NCBI GenBank assembly: GCA_963783335.1
Contig: CAWAND010000010.1
Location: 868,001-932,000 of the forward strand
DNA length: 64,000 bases
Direction of reading: 5' to 3'
From: CAWAND01 sp963783335
GTDB taxonomy: Bacteria; Chloroflexota; Anaerolineae; Anaerolineales; E44-bin32
The position numbers and the translations under genes were made by a program. The notes below the pieces were generated by a model, which worked only from the letters and a program-made list of their open reading frames with translations, made no database searches and was not told the origin of the DNA. How positions within the stretch are numbered: the stretch's first letter is position 1; every line of letters begins with the position of its first letter. Shown piece by piece: positions 42,284-51,039 of the stretch.

Positions 42284-42988
42284 ATGTCGGCCCTGAATGC
42301 CTCCCAAATCCTGGCCGGCATCGGCTTGGCCATGTTGGTTGCGGTTGTCAGCTACCGGGTCAAAGCCCTTTCCGGATCCGGTGCGCTGGCCGCCGCCGTG
42401 GTCGGCGGCGTGACGTTTGGGCTGGGTGGCTGGCCAGCAGCGGTACTTCTGTTGGGTTTCTTCATCTCGTCCAGCGCATTGTCGGGCGTGGGGCGGGAAC
42501 CGAAGCGAGCCTTGTCGGAGAAATTCTCCAAGGATTCCCGGCGGGATGCCAGCCAAGTGCTGGCCAACGGCGGTCTGGCTGCCGCGCTGGCGGCTGTGTA
42601 CGGGATCAGTGGTGCACCGCTGTGGCTGTTGGGCATGGCGGGCGCCCTGGCGGCGGCCAACGCCGACACTTGGGGCACTGAGCTGGGCGTGTTGTCATCG
42701 CGCCCACCCCGGCGCATTGTGGGTGGTCAACCGGCAGACCCGGGGACCTCCGGCGCGGTGTCCCTGGTGGGAGTCCTTGCCAGCCTGGCGGGAGCTGGTT
42801 TGATTGGCGCCCTGGCCTGGGCCGGTTCCGGCGAACCCAGATGGATCCTATGGGGCATGCTGGCCGGGCTGGGCGGGTCGTTGTTTGACAGCTTCCTGGG
42901 TGCCACGGTCCAGGCCATTTACTGGTGTCCAAGCTGCGAAAAGGAAACCGAACGTTATCCGGCCCATGTGTGTGGGAATCAGACTTAA
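42284..42988 (+). CDS. DUF92-family membrane protein, shortened by an in-frame TAA
   Basis: The frame from ATG 42284 gives 234 residues with about six helices and DUF92 landmarks: SGALAAAVVGGVTFGLGGW (about 32-50), SEKFSKDSRRDASQVLANGG (about 78-97), AAANADTWGTELGVLS (about 123-138) and FDSFLGATVQAIYWCPSCEK (about 201-220). The frame stops at TAA 42986-42988, but the same frame continues as WLRGWRWLDNDLVNALSVTV to TAG at 43088-43090. That is the usual family C-terminus, with its last helix. The gene is either truncated, read through, or miscalled at this codon. Confidence 0.8.
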   Translation: MSALNASQILAGIGLAMLVAVVSYRVKALSGSGALAAAVVGGVTFGLGGWPAAVLLLGFFISSSALSGVGREPKRALSEKFSKDSRRDASQVLANGGLAAALAAVYGISGAPLWLLGMAGALAAANADTWGTELGVLSSRPPRRIVGGQPADPGTSGAVSLVGVLASLAGAGLIGALAWAGSGEPRWILWGMLAGLGGSLFDSFLGATVQAIYWCPSCEKETERYPAHVCGNQT

Positions 42989-43155
42989 TGGCTGCGCGGC
43001 TGGCGCTGGCTTGACAACGACCTGGTCAATGCTTTGAGTGTGACGGTTGGGGCTGCCGTCGCCATCGTCCTCGGGTACGCTATCCGCTAGGGACCCCGCG
43101 GTATCCGTAATAGAATGAAGGCGAGCATCGCTCTCCCGGCCTGGAGGCATCGCAC

Positions 43156-44424
43156 ATGGGCATGCAGGATATTCTGGGTCTGGTTCTTGGGGGAGGCCGG
43201 GGCAGCCGTCTCTGGCCGCTGACCAAGCTTCGCGCCAAGCCGGCCGTTCCAATCGGCGGCAAGTATCGTTTGGTGGATATCCCGGTCAGCAACTGCCTGA
43301 ACTCTGGGATCCAGCGTGTGGCCATCCTCACCCAGTTCAACTCAGTCTCCCTCCACCGCCACATTGTCCAAACCTACCACTTCGATTTGATCCATCCCGG
43401 ATGGGTACAAATCCTGGCTGCCGAGCAAACGCTAACCAGCGCAGATTGGTACCAGGGAACGGCCGATGCGGTGCGGAAGCAGCTGTTCGAAATCCAGGTG
43501 ACCGGAGCCGAGGATGTCCTCGTTCTGGCCGGGGATCACCTCTATCGCATGGACTACGCACGCTTGGCAGCTTTCCACTGGGAGCATCAGGCCGATGTCA
43601 CCATCGCCGTGAAACCGGTGGGCGAAGATGAAGCCGGAAGGTTCGGCTTGGTCAAGCTTGAGTCCGACGGTCGCGTCACAGCCTTCGCCGAAAAACCAAA
43701 GACACAGGCCGAAAGACAGGCGTTCGCCCTGCGCGAGGATCGCCAGGCGCCCTATTTCGGCTCCATGGGCCTGTACCTGTTCAAATTCCCTGTCTTAGAA
43801 AGCCTGCTGAAGTCCCCGCACGATGACTTCGGGTCGGGCGTGCTGCCGGCGGCGCTCGAGACCCGGCGGGTGTATGCTTTTCCGTTTGACGGCTATTGGG
43901 AAGACGTGGGTACGATCCGGGCCTTTTTCCAGGCCAACCTCGACCTCACCGATCCTGATCCGGCGTTCAGCTTCCATGAACGGAACCAGCCCATATTCAC
44001 CCATCCTCGATTCTTGCCCGGGACGCGGACATATGACGTGAAGCTGGATCGTGTCCTGCTCTCCGAAGGGTGTTTCATCCAGGGAGCGGATATCCGTCAT
44101 TCGGTGATCGGAATCCGCAGCCAGATCGGCGCCGGCGTTGAGATCCAAGATTCGATCATCATGGGCGCTGACTACTACGAAGCGGAGTCGCGCCGGCGAT
44201 CTGAAGGAGCCCCGCCAATCGGCATTGGCGCCGGCTCCAGCATCCACGGCGCGATTATTGACAAGAACGCCCGCATTGGCATGGACGTGACCATCCGCCC
44301 ATTCTCTCCCGGCGAGAGTTTCGAAAGCGAGCGGTTCAGCGTGCAAGCCGGGATCGTTATCGTCCCCAAACACGCCATATTGCCCGATGGAACCAGGCTG
44401 GCCCCGGATATCGACGATGATTAG
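43156..44424 (+). CDS. glgC: Glucose-1-phosphate adenylyltransferase
   Basis: 422 residues; GGAGG precedes the ATG. The nucleotidyltransferase core carries LVLGGGRGSRLWPLTKLRAK (about 9-28), KYRLVDIPVSNCLNSGI (about 36-52), WYQGTADAVR (about 99-108), VLAGDHLYRMDY (about 121-132) and FGLVKLESDG. The C-terminal half is a left-handed beta-helix (VLLSEGCFIQGADIRHSVIG). It makes ADP-glucose for glycogen. Some residues of the N-terminal allosteric motif are present, so it is probably regulated by sugar phosphates. Confidence 0.95.
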   Translation: MGMQDILGLVLGGGRGSRLWPLTKLRAKPAVPIGGKYRLVDIPVSNCLNSGIQRVAILTQFNSVSLHRHIVQTYHFDLIHPGWVQILAAEQTLTSADWYQGTADAVRKQLFEIQVTGAEDVLVLAGDHLYRMDYARLAAFHWEHQADVTIAVKPVGEDEAGRFGLVKLESDGRVTAFAEKPKTQAERQAFALREDRQAPYFGSMGLYLFKFPVLESLLKSPHDDFGSGVLPAALETRRVYAFPFDGYWEDVGTIRAFFQANLDLTDPDPAFSFHERNQPIFTHPRFLPGTRTYDVKLDRVLLSEGCFIQGADIRHSVIGIRSQIGAGVEIQDSIIMGADYYEAESRRRSEGAPPIGIGAGSSIHGAIIDKNARIGMDVTIRPFSPGESFESERFSVQAGIVIVPKHAILPDGTRLAPDIDDD

Positions 44425-44772
44425 GGCTTGAACCTGAAGCCCGATTCTTGCGTAGTATCAAGACAAGAGGTTCGCGTAAACAGGCCGGATGTGCCCGATA
44501 TCTGCTCTCATCCGGGTTTGCCGGCGAGTCGCGAATCAGCAGGTTGATGTTGACGCTTGGCTGGACTCGGGATACTATTCAATACTAGCGCGCCTGGCCT
44601 CTTGGCGCGCTTCCCCAAGCCAGAGCACCCTGGACGGGTTCGCTTGGCTTGTCCTAACCAGGATGAAGGCAATATTTCCCAGAGGAGGGAGGTGCAGACC
44701 TCGACGACAGATGATTCGTATAAAATCTGAGCTTGACGCATATCCGAAACACGAATTTCAGGAGGAGAGAAC
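44425..44772 (+). promoter_or_regulatory. 348-base leader region with sigma-70 promoter of the peptide transporter operon
   Basis: No gene is seen here. A good promoter lies at 44550-44578: TTGACG, a 17-base spacer and TACTAT. The predicted leader of about 190 bases can fold: GCGCGCC (about 44589) with GGCGCGC (about 44605), then AAGCCA (about 44617) with TGGCTT (about 44645). The glgC stop is followed by a weak six-base hairpin (GGGCTT/AAGCCC, 44424-44442). The leader may carry post-transcriptional control. Confidence 0.55.
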
Positions 44773-46503
44773 GTGAATCGCCGAAACGTATTAACCATCG
44801 TCAGCTTGCTTGTGCTATCCAGCATGCTGTTGGTGGCGTGCGGCGGTCAGCCAGCCGCGGCCCCCACACAGGCCGCTCAGCCGACCGAAGCCATGCAGCC
44901 GACTGAGGCTATGGCACCGACCGAAGCCCCCGCGGCGACCCAGGGCCCGACCACGATCGTGATCGGGACCACGGACAAGATCGCCAGCTTCGACCCTGCG
45001 GATGCCTACGCCACCCGTGACTGGGAGGTCCTCAAGAACATCGACGAGGGTCTCTTGAAGTGGAAGCCCGGCACGGCCGAACTGGGCCTTGGCCTGGCCA
45101 CCGCCATGCCGGACATCTCGGCAGACGGCCTGACCTACACCTTGACCATGCGTGATGGGGTCAAGTTCGGGGATGGCACCGATCTGACGGCCACGGCGTA
45201 CGCTGAGCAGCTCAACCGCCTGCTGACCATCGGCCCCGACTGCCCCAACGGCGTCGCCGGCGCCCTGGCCACACCCTATCTGGACAGCGTCACGGCCCCC
45301 GACGATCACACGGTTGTCTTCAAGTTGAAGCAGCCGGTCGGTTACTTCCCGCAAATTCTGGCCAGCGGGGCCTACCTGCCCGCTGACCCGAAAAGCTTCC
45401 CGGCTGACAAATGCAACCTGTTCCCCGAGGCCCCGATCTACGGCACCGGGCCCTGGTACGTGAGCCAGTTCACGGCCGGCGAGCAGATCGTTTTTGAGCC
45501 CAACCCCTACTACAACGGCGAGCTCAAGCCGCAGGTCGATCGCGTGATCGTGCGCTACTTCTCCGATCCGCAGACCATGGCCTTGGCCGTGCAGAACGGC
45601 GACATCGACATCGCCTGGCGCTACCTGGGCACCGACTTGATCAGCCAGCTCAAGACAGTTGACGGCTTGAGCGTGGGCAAGATTGCGGCCGGCAGCATCC
45701 GCTACCTGATCGTCAACCACACCATGGCCCCGATGGATGACCCCAATGTGGCCAAGGCTGTGGCCTATGCGATCGACCGCAACGAAATTTCGGACACGGT
45801 GTTTGCCGGCCAGGCGACACCGCTGTACTCGATGGTCCCACCGGGATTCATCGGCGCCAACGAGGCGTTCGACACAATGTACGCCGCGCCTGACCTGGAC
45901 AAGGCCAGAGCAGCTTTGGCCAACTCCGGCTACACGGCCGACAACCCCCTGAAGCTCCAGATGTGGTACCCGCCTGAGCACTACGGTGCCGAGACGGCCT
46001 CCTGGATGCAGATCATCAAGCAGGAACTCGAGGCCACCGGGGCTATCCAGGTCGACCTGCAGGCGCAGGAGTGGAGCACCTACGTTACGGCGCTCACGGG
46101 TGGCGAGTCGTATGCCATCGGTGTGTTGGGCTGGTTCTTTGACTATCCTGACTCGTCCAACTACCTCGATCCGTTCGTATACAACGGCGGCGAGGGCACC
46201 AATGTGACGACGCCGACTGAAGGCAGCACCACCGGCACGCCGATCAACGACAAGGCCAAGAAACTGGTGGATCTGCTTCAGCAGGCGGACACCGAGACGG
46301 ATCAGGCCAAGCGGGCTGATCTCTACCAGCAGGCGCAGGACGTCTACGCCGACCTGGTTGTGTCCGTGCCGATCATCATCACCCCTGAGAACGTCGTGTT
46401 CCGCAGCAACATCCAGGGTGATTCGATGTACGCGTCGCCTGAGACGCTGAACATCGGCCCCACGATGGAATTCAACTACTCTACACTGAGCAAGACTCAG
46501 TAG
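44773..46503 (+). CDS. Peptide ABC transporter substrate-binding lipoprotein (SBP family 5)
   Basis: 576 residues from a GTG with AGGAGGAG upstream. Lipoprotein signal with lipobox LLVAC (Cys about 23), then three TEA-type repeats (QPTEAMQPTEAMAPTEAPA) as a flexible linker. The SBP-5 core shows FDPADAYATRDWEVLKNIDE, LTYTLTMRDGVKFGDGTDLT, TGPWYVSQF, VAKAVAYAIDRNEI and GWFFDYPDSSNYLDPF. It captures peptides or other large solutes for the permease below. It is followed by a stem-loop. Confidence 0.92.
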   Translation: MNRRNVLTIVSLLVLSSMLLVACGGQPAAAPTQAAQPTEAMQPTEAMAPTEAPAATQGPTTIVIGTTDKIASFDPADAYATRDWEVLKNIDEGLLKWKPGTAELGLGLATAMPDISADGLTYTLTMRDGVKFGDGTDLTATAYAEQLNRLLTIGPDCPNGVAGALATPYLDSVTAPDDHTVVFKLKQPVGYFPQILASGAYLPADPKSFPADKCNLFPEAPIYGTGPWYVSQFTAGEQIVFEPNPYYNGELKPQVDRVIVRYFSDPQTMALAVQNGDIDIAWRYLGTDLISQLKTVDGLSVGKIAAGSIRYLIVNHTMAPMDDPNVAKAVAYAIDRNEISDTVFAGQATPLYSMVPPGFIGANEAFDTMYAAPDLDKARAALANSGYTADNPLKLQMWYPPEHYGAETASWMQIIKQELEATGAIQVDLQAQEWSTYVTALTGGESYAIGVLGWFFDYPDSSNYLDPFVYNGGEGTNVTTPTEGSTTGTPINDKAKKLVDLLQQADTETDQAKRADLYQQAQDVYADLVVSVPIIITPENVVFRSNIQGDSMYASPETLNIGPTMEFNYSTLSKTQ

Positions 46504-46512
46504 AGCGGAAGA

Positions 46513-46536
46513 GGGGCGGGCCGCAAGGCCCGCCCC
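46513..46536 (+). terminator. Attenuator-like hairpin after the binding-protein gene
   Basis: GGGGCGGGCC-GCAA-GGCCCGCCCC, ten perfect pairs with a tetraloop, lies ten bases after the stop. With no T-tract it probably stabilises the upstream message or partly terminates, favouring the binding protein over the permease. Confidence 0.6.
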
Positions 46537-46550
46537 AACCCCATATCATC

Positions 46551-47654
46551 ATGCCTGTTTCGCCCTTCGCACTTATCTTCATTGTCATTGGCGTACCGGC
46601 CCTGCTCGGGCTGACCTATATCTTCGTGCGCGGCTCGGCTGGTCTGCGGCGTTATATCCTGACTCGGGTGGCCCTGACCGTGCCGATGGTTTTCATCCTC
46701 GCCAGCCTGGTCTTCTTCATTATGCGTGTCTTGCCGGGCGATCCGGTGAGATCGGCCCTGGGCCCCAAGGGCAGCCCCGAGACCATTCAGCGCATCCGGA
46801 CACAGCTGGGCCTGAACGATCCTCTGCTCGTTCAATATGGCAGGTTTCTCGGGGGGGTCGTCACCTTCAATTTCGGCAACTCGCTGGTCGGAGGACACCG
46901 TCCTATCGTGGATGAGATGAGCGAGCGCTTCCCTGCCACCCTTGAGTTGGTGGTGCCAGCTTCCATCCTGGCGTTGCTGATCGGCATCTATGGCGGTGCC
47001 TTTGCCGCATCCAAGCGCAAGCGGACGATGGACTATGCCTTGCGGCTCTACTCCGTGATCATCTACTCCTTGCCCATCTTCTGGCTGGGTTTGATGCTGC
47101 AGCTCTTCTTTGGGGTTCGATTGAACATCTTGCCCATCGCTGGGCGAATCGACCCCGTCGTGGGTACGACCTTGAAGCACGTCACCAATGTCTACTCCAT
47201 CGACGCGCTCATCAGCGGCAACTGGCCCGCTTTGCGATCTGTGGCCTTGCATCTTGTGCTGCCGACGGTGACCCTTGGCCTGATCCTCTCGGGCGTGTTC
47301 GTGCGCTTGACCCGCATCAATGTCATTGAGACCATCCAATCGGACTTCATCGCTGCGGCCCGGGCCCGTGGGATTCGCGAGCGAGTGCTTGTCTACGTGC
47401 ACGCCCTGAAGAATGCCATGATCCCCGTCATCACCTTGATCGGTCTGCAGGTCGCCATCCTGTTGGCCGGAGCGGTCCTGACCGAGACCGTGTTCTCGTG
47501 GCCCGGTATGGGCAGCTACTTGGTGGAGCGCATCTCGGGCAGAGATTACACGGCCGTCCAGAGCGTGATCACCGTCTTTGCCCTCTTCGTGGCGCTGATC
47601 AGCCTGGCTGTGGACATCATCTACTCGTTGGTCGACCCTAGGGTGAGGTACTGA
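46551..47654 (+). CDS. Peptide ABC transporter permease, DppB-type
   Basis: 367 residues. An extra N-terminal helix (about 5-25) precedes the normal DppB start RRYILTRVALTVPMVFILAS. MRVLPGDPVRSALGPKG (about 62-78) and the EAA-type motif FIAAARARGIRERVLVYVHALKNAMIP (about 264-290) are typical. GAVLTETVFSWPGMGSYLV ends the family pattern. It pairs with the DppC-type protein. Confidence 0.9.
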   Translation: MPVSPFALIFIVIGVPALLGLTYIFVRGSAGLRRYILTRVALTVPMVFILASLVFFIMRVLPGDPVRSALGPKGSPETIQRIRTQLGLNDPLLVQYGRFLGGVVTFNFGNSLVGGHRPIVDEMSERFPATLELVVPASILALLIGIYGGAFAASKRKRTMDYALRLYSVIIYSLPIFWLGLMLQLFFGVRLNILPIAGRIDPVVGTTLKHVTNVYSIDALISGNWPALRSVALHLVLPTVTLGLILSGVFVRLTRINVIETIQSDFIAAARARGIRERVLVYVHALKNAMIPVITLIGLQVAILLAGAVLTETVFSWPGMGSYLVERISGRDYTAVQSVITVFALFVALISLAVDIIYSLVDPRVRY

Positions 47655-47657
47655 GTC

Positions 47658-48941
47658 ATGGCGATCCCCCAAGATACCGCACCAGAACAGCTTCCGGACG
47701 CCACGACCTGGCGGGATGAACTTGCCGATGTCGGGTTCGTTCGTCGGCTCCTGATTTCACGTCACTGGTACGGTCCGGATTGGTGGTTCGTCGCCATTTC
47801 GGCGGTGATGGTGGTTGGTTTCATCACCCTGGCCATCATCCCTCAAGTCTTCGCCCCCTATCCCTATGACAAACTTGTGGGACCGCGTTTCTTGGCGCCA
47901 GGCGCCCGGCCCGACCTGCCAGTGCTGGTCGTGCGCAGCGATTCGAGCGCCAATAATCTGCGCGATCTGGCAGCGCCTCCGGGTACCCCCCGACCGACGG
48001 TAGGTGTCCTGCTGGGCGTGCCGACCGCTGGCGCCCTCAATCAGGAGTCCCAGAAAATTGACGAGCAACTCAAGAATGGCCCCGATGGACTGAGACTCCG
48101 GCCCAGGATCGAGCGCTTTGACACGCTTAAGGCCACACTGCAAGCTTTGCAGGATGGTCAAGTTGACGCGGTTGTGGTTCGCCAAATCGAGTATGAACAG
48201 ATCGCAAACCAGTTCTCGGGACTGCGTGAGGGTCAGCCGATCACAGGCGATACCGCCACGGCGGGGGGATTCCTACTCGGCACGAATGAAATCGGCCAGG
48301 ATGTGTTCAGCCGCCTGATCTGGGGCACAAGGATCGCGCTGATCATCGGCTTCAGCGCCTCCATCGTAGCTTTGGTGCTGGGCGTGCCTTTGGGATTGTT
48401 CGCCGGCTATTCAAGCGGTCCCATCGACCGCTTGCTCAGCCTGGTCATGGACAGCATGTATGCTTTCCCCGGCCTCATCCTGGCGATCGCTATCACGGCC
48501 GTGCTTGGGCCCAGCGTGCTGAATGTGATTGTGGCCATCGCCGTGCTCTACATTCCCACCTACTATCGCATCGTGCGCGGCCAAACATTGGCCGTTAAGG
48601 AAGAGCTGTACGTGGATGCAGCCCGCAGCCTGGGCGCCCGCAGCATGGAGATCCTGCGCCGATACATCTTCCCCAACGTCATCCCTTCGGTGGCGATCAT
48701 CTTCTCCGTCAATATCGCCGACGCCATTCTCACCGGAGCGGGGCTTTCTTTCCTCGGTCTGGGGCTGCCGCCGACCATCGCCGATTGGGGGATCGACCTG
48801 GCGCGCGGCCAGCGGTTCATTCAGACAGCCTGGTGGATGATCACGTTCCCCGGCTTGGCGATCATGCTCGTCGTTCTGGCGTTCAGCATGATGGGCGAAG
48901 GACTGACGGAGATCTTCAACCCCAAGCTTAGGGAACGCTGA
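47658..48941 (+). CDS. Peptide ABC transporter permease, DppC-type, with a 120-residue external insertion
   Basis: 427 residues, against about 300 for DppC. The first helix (about 44-62) is followed by FAPYPYDKLVGPRFLAPG, as in DppC, but the expected G-T-D-x-x-G-R-D motif appears only at 208-217 (GTNEIGQDVFSRLIWGTR). Between them about residues 84-203 form an added soluble domain with a PTVGVLLGVPTAG strand-loop and a TLKATLQALQDGQVDAVVVR segment, the latter resembling solute-binding proteins. The EAA motif and five C-terminal helices are normal. Its TGA overlaps the ATG of the next gene. Confidence 0.88.
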   Translation: MAIPQDTAPEQLPDATTWRDELADVGFVRRLLISRHWYGPDWWFVAISAVMVVGFITLAIIPQVFAPYPYDKLVGPRFLAPGARPDLPVLVVRSDSSANNLRDLAAPPGTPRPTVGVLLGVPTAGALNQESQKIDEQLKNGPDGLRLRPRIERFDTLKATLQALQDGQVDAVVVRQIEYEQIANQFSGLREGQPITGDTATAGGFLLGTNEIGQDVFSRLIWGTRIALIIGFSASIVALVLGVPLGLFAGYSSGPIDRLLSLVMDSMYAFPGLILAIAITAVLGPSVLNVIVAIAVLYIPTYYRIVRGQTLAVKEELYVDAARSLGARSMEILRRYIFPNVIPSVAIIFSVNIADAILTGAGLSFLGLGLPPTIADWGIDLARGQRFIQTAWWMITFPGLAIMLVVLAFSMMGEGLTEIFNPKLRER

Positions 48942-49948
48942 TGACCGACGATATCCTCTATTCTGTTCGCAATCTGAGTGTCGACTACACCACGCGGAGC
49001 GGTACCGTCCGCGCAGTGGATGATGTCTCTTTGGACATCAAACGCGGCGAGATCCTCGGCCTTGTCGGCGAATCGGGCTGTGGCAAGTCAACCCTGGGCA
49101 AGGCGTTGATGCGGCTGCATACCGGCCCGGCAGAGATCACCGCCGGGGAGTTGTGGTTTGATGGCCGAAATCTGATGACTCTTTCCGACGGTCAGATGCG
49201 CCAAGTTCGGGGCGCGGAATTGGGCATGGTCTTCCAAGACCCAATGACGTCGCTCAACCCCGTGCAGCGGGTCATCGACCATATCTCCGAGACCATCCGT
49301 ACGCACGAGCCCAGCTCTGAGCATTTGGCACGGCAGCGGGCGGAGGAATTGTTCGAGCGCCTCGGTATTCGCAGCGAACGTATTGACGACTATCCCCATC
49401 AGATGTCGGGCGGGATGCGTCAGCGGGTGATGATCTCACTTGCCCTCGCCCTGCACGCCAAATTGGTGATCGCCGACGAACCGACGACGTCTTTGGACGT
49501 CATCGTGGAAGCCAAGTTCCTCGATCTGCTGCGCGAGCTGCGGGAGGAGTTTGGGCTGACAATCCTCCTCATTACCCACAACATCGGAGTGGTGGCAGAA
49601 GTCGCCGACCGCGTGGCGGTGATGTACGCCGGGCACATGGCGGAAGTCGGGGACGTCGAGGATGTGTTCGATCGACCTCTGCATCCCTACACACAGGGGC
49701 TGCTCCAATCGGTCCCGAACATCAGCCTCACCGAGGCCGACAATCTGTATCGGATGGGTGGCGAGCCTCCCAATCTGGTCAACCCGCCCAGCGGCTGTCG
49801 TTTTCATCCCCGATGTCCAAGCGCTATGCCGATCTGTTCCCGGCTTGCGCCCCACCTCCAACCGGCAGTCGACGAGCACTTTGTCCATTGTTGGCTGTAT
49901 GAGGATCACCCTGAAAAGGAAATGCCGACAGTGAAGGCCGAAGGATGA
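48941..49948 (+). CDS. Peptide ABC transporter ATP-binding protein, DppD-type
   Basis: 335 residues. Walker A GESGCGKST (about 44-52), Q-loop FQDPMTSLNP, signature QMSGGMRQRVMISLAL (about 150-165), Walker B LVIADEPTTSLDV and switch His in ITHNIGVVAEVAD. The C-terminal PPSGCRFHPRCPSAMPICSR is the Fe-S or oligopeptide-specific extension of the OppD/DppD group. Start overlaps the DppC-type stop by one base. Confidence 0.93.
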   Translation: MTDDILYSVRNLSVDYTTRSGTVRAVDDVSLDIKRGEILGLVGESGCGKSTLGKALMRLHTGPAEITAGELWFDGRNLMTLSDGQMRQVRGAELGMVFQDPMTSLNPVQRVIDHISETIRTHEPSSEHLARQRAEELFERLGIRSERIDDYPHQMSGGMRQRVMISLALALHAKLVIADEPTTSLDVIVEAKFLDLLRELREEFGLTILLITHNIGVVAEVADRVAVMYAGHMAEVGDVEDVFDRPLHPYTQGLLQSVPNISLTEADNLYRMGGEPPNLVNPPSGCRFHPRCPSAMPICSRLAPHLQPAVDEHFVHCWLYEDHPEKEMPTVKAEG

Positions 49949-50973
49949 GCGAGAAGACCACCCCCGCACCTCACGACGAGGGCAACCTGGTAGAAGTGAC
50001 CGGCCTGAAGAAATGGTTTCCCATCCAGTCTGGTTTTCTCGATCGATTGATGTCCCGGCAGGTGGATTATGTCAAGGCCGTTGACGGGATTTCGTTCTCC
50101 ATCCACAAGGGAGAGGTCTTCGGGTTGGCAGGCGAAAGCGGAAGCGGCAAGTCCACCACCGGCCGGCTGGTCATTCACTTAGAAACACCTACTGAGGGCA
50201 GGGTTCTGTTCGACGGTATCGACCTGGATCAGCTCAGTCCGGAGGAGCTGCGACTGCTGCGACAGCGGATGCAGGTCATCTACCAGGATCCTATGGCTTC
50301 GCTGAACCCCCGGATGTCGGTGGAAGAGGCGCTCACCCATCCGCTCCAGATTCACTTTCCCGAACGCAAGAGTGAATACCACAGCATGGTGGTCGAGATG
50401 TTGGGTAAGGTTGGCCTAAGCCCGGCGGAGTACTATCTGGACAAGTATCCCCACCAAATCTCCGGCGGTCAGCGCCAGCGGGTGGTCATCGCTAGGGCCC
50501 TGATCACGGGCTGCGATCTGATCCTGGCCGATGAACCGATTGCCATGGCCGATGTAAGCGTGCGATCGCTGCTGTTGGACCTGATGAAGCAGCTCAAACG
50601 CGAGTTCGATTTGACGTTCCTGTTCATCACGCACGATCTGGCCACCGCCAAGTACATCTGCGACCGGATCGGGATCATGTATCTGGGCAAGCTGGTGGAG
50701 GTCGGGGAGCTGCGCGAGGTGTACGGACACTCGCTGCATCCCTACACGCAGGCGCTCCTGGCTGCCGTACCGGTGCCCGACCCCAAGGAGCGCCGCACGG
50801 TTCCGCTGCCGGAAGGTGAAATCCCCAGCGCCATCAATCCGCCTTCCGGTTGCCGTTTCCACCCGCGCTGCCCGATCGCTCGCCTGCCGCACTGCTCGGA
50901 CGAAGAGCCGGAACTCAGGGAGCTGCGGCCAGGCCATCAGGTCGCCTGCCACTACGCCGAGGACTTCCTCTAG
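49945..50973 (+). CDS. Peptide ABC transporter ATP-binding protein, DppF-type
   Basis: 342 residues; its ATG overlaps the preceding TGA. Walker A GESGSGKST (about 62-70), Q-loop YQDPMASLNPRMSVEEAL, signature QISGGQRQRVVIARAL (about 171-186), Walker B LILADEPIAMADVSVR, where the usual T-S-A-L-D D-loop reads I-A-M-A-D, and switch His in ITHDLATAKYICD. C-terminal Cys extension as in DppD. The two ATPases form the heterodimeric motor. Confidence 0.93.
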   Translation: MSEKTTPAPHDEGNLVEVTGLKKWFPIQSGFLDRLMSRQVDYVKAVDGISFSIHKGEVFGLAGESGSGKSTTGRLVIHLETPTEGRVLFDGIDLDQLSPEELRLLRQRMQVIYQDPMASLNPRMSVEEALTHPLQIHFPERKSEYHSMVVEMLGKVGLSPAEYYLDKYPHQISGGQRQRVVIARALITGCDLILADEPIAMADVSVRSLLLDLMKQLKREFDLTFLFITHDLATAKYICDRIGIMYLGKLVEVGELREVYGHSLHPYTQALLAAVPVPDPKERRTVPLPEGEIPSAINPPSGCRFHPRCPIARLPHCSDEEPELRELRPGHQVACHYAEDFL

Positions 50974-51039
50974 TCCAGACCGGATGCCAGGCATTTCCCC
51001 AATACATCCAACAACATCGCGCTGATAAGGAGGCGAGGA

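Noticed and set aside
44489..44776. A 95-codon plus-strand frame ahead of the peptide-binding protein
   Set aside because: It spans the promoter at 44550-44578 and has atypical composition (many Arg, Ser, Trp) and no ribosome-binding site.
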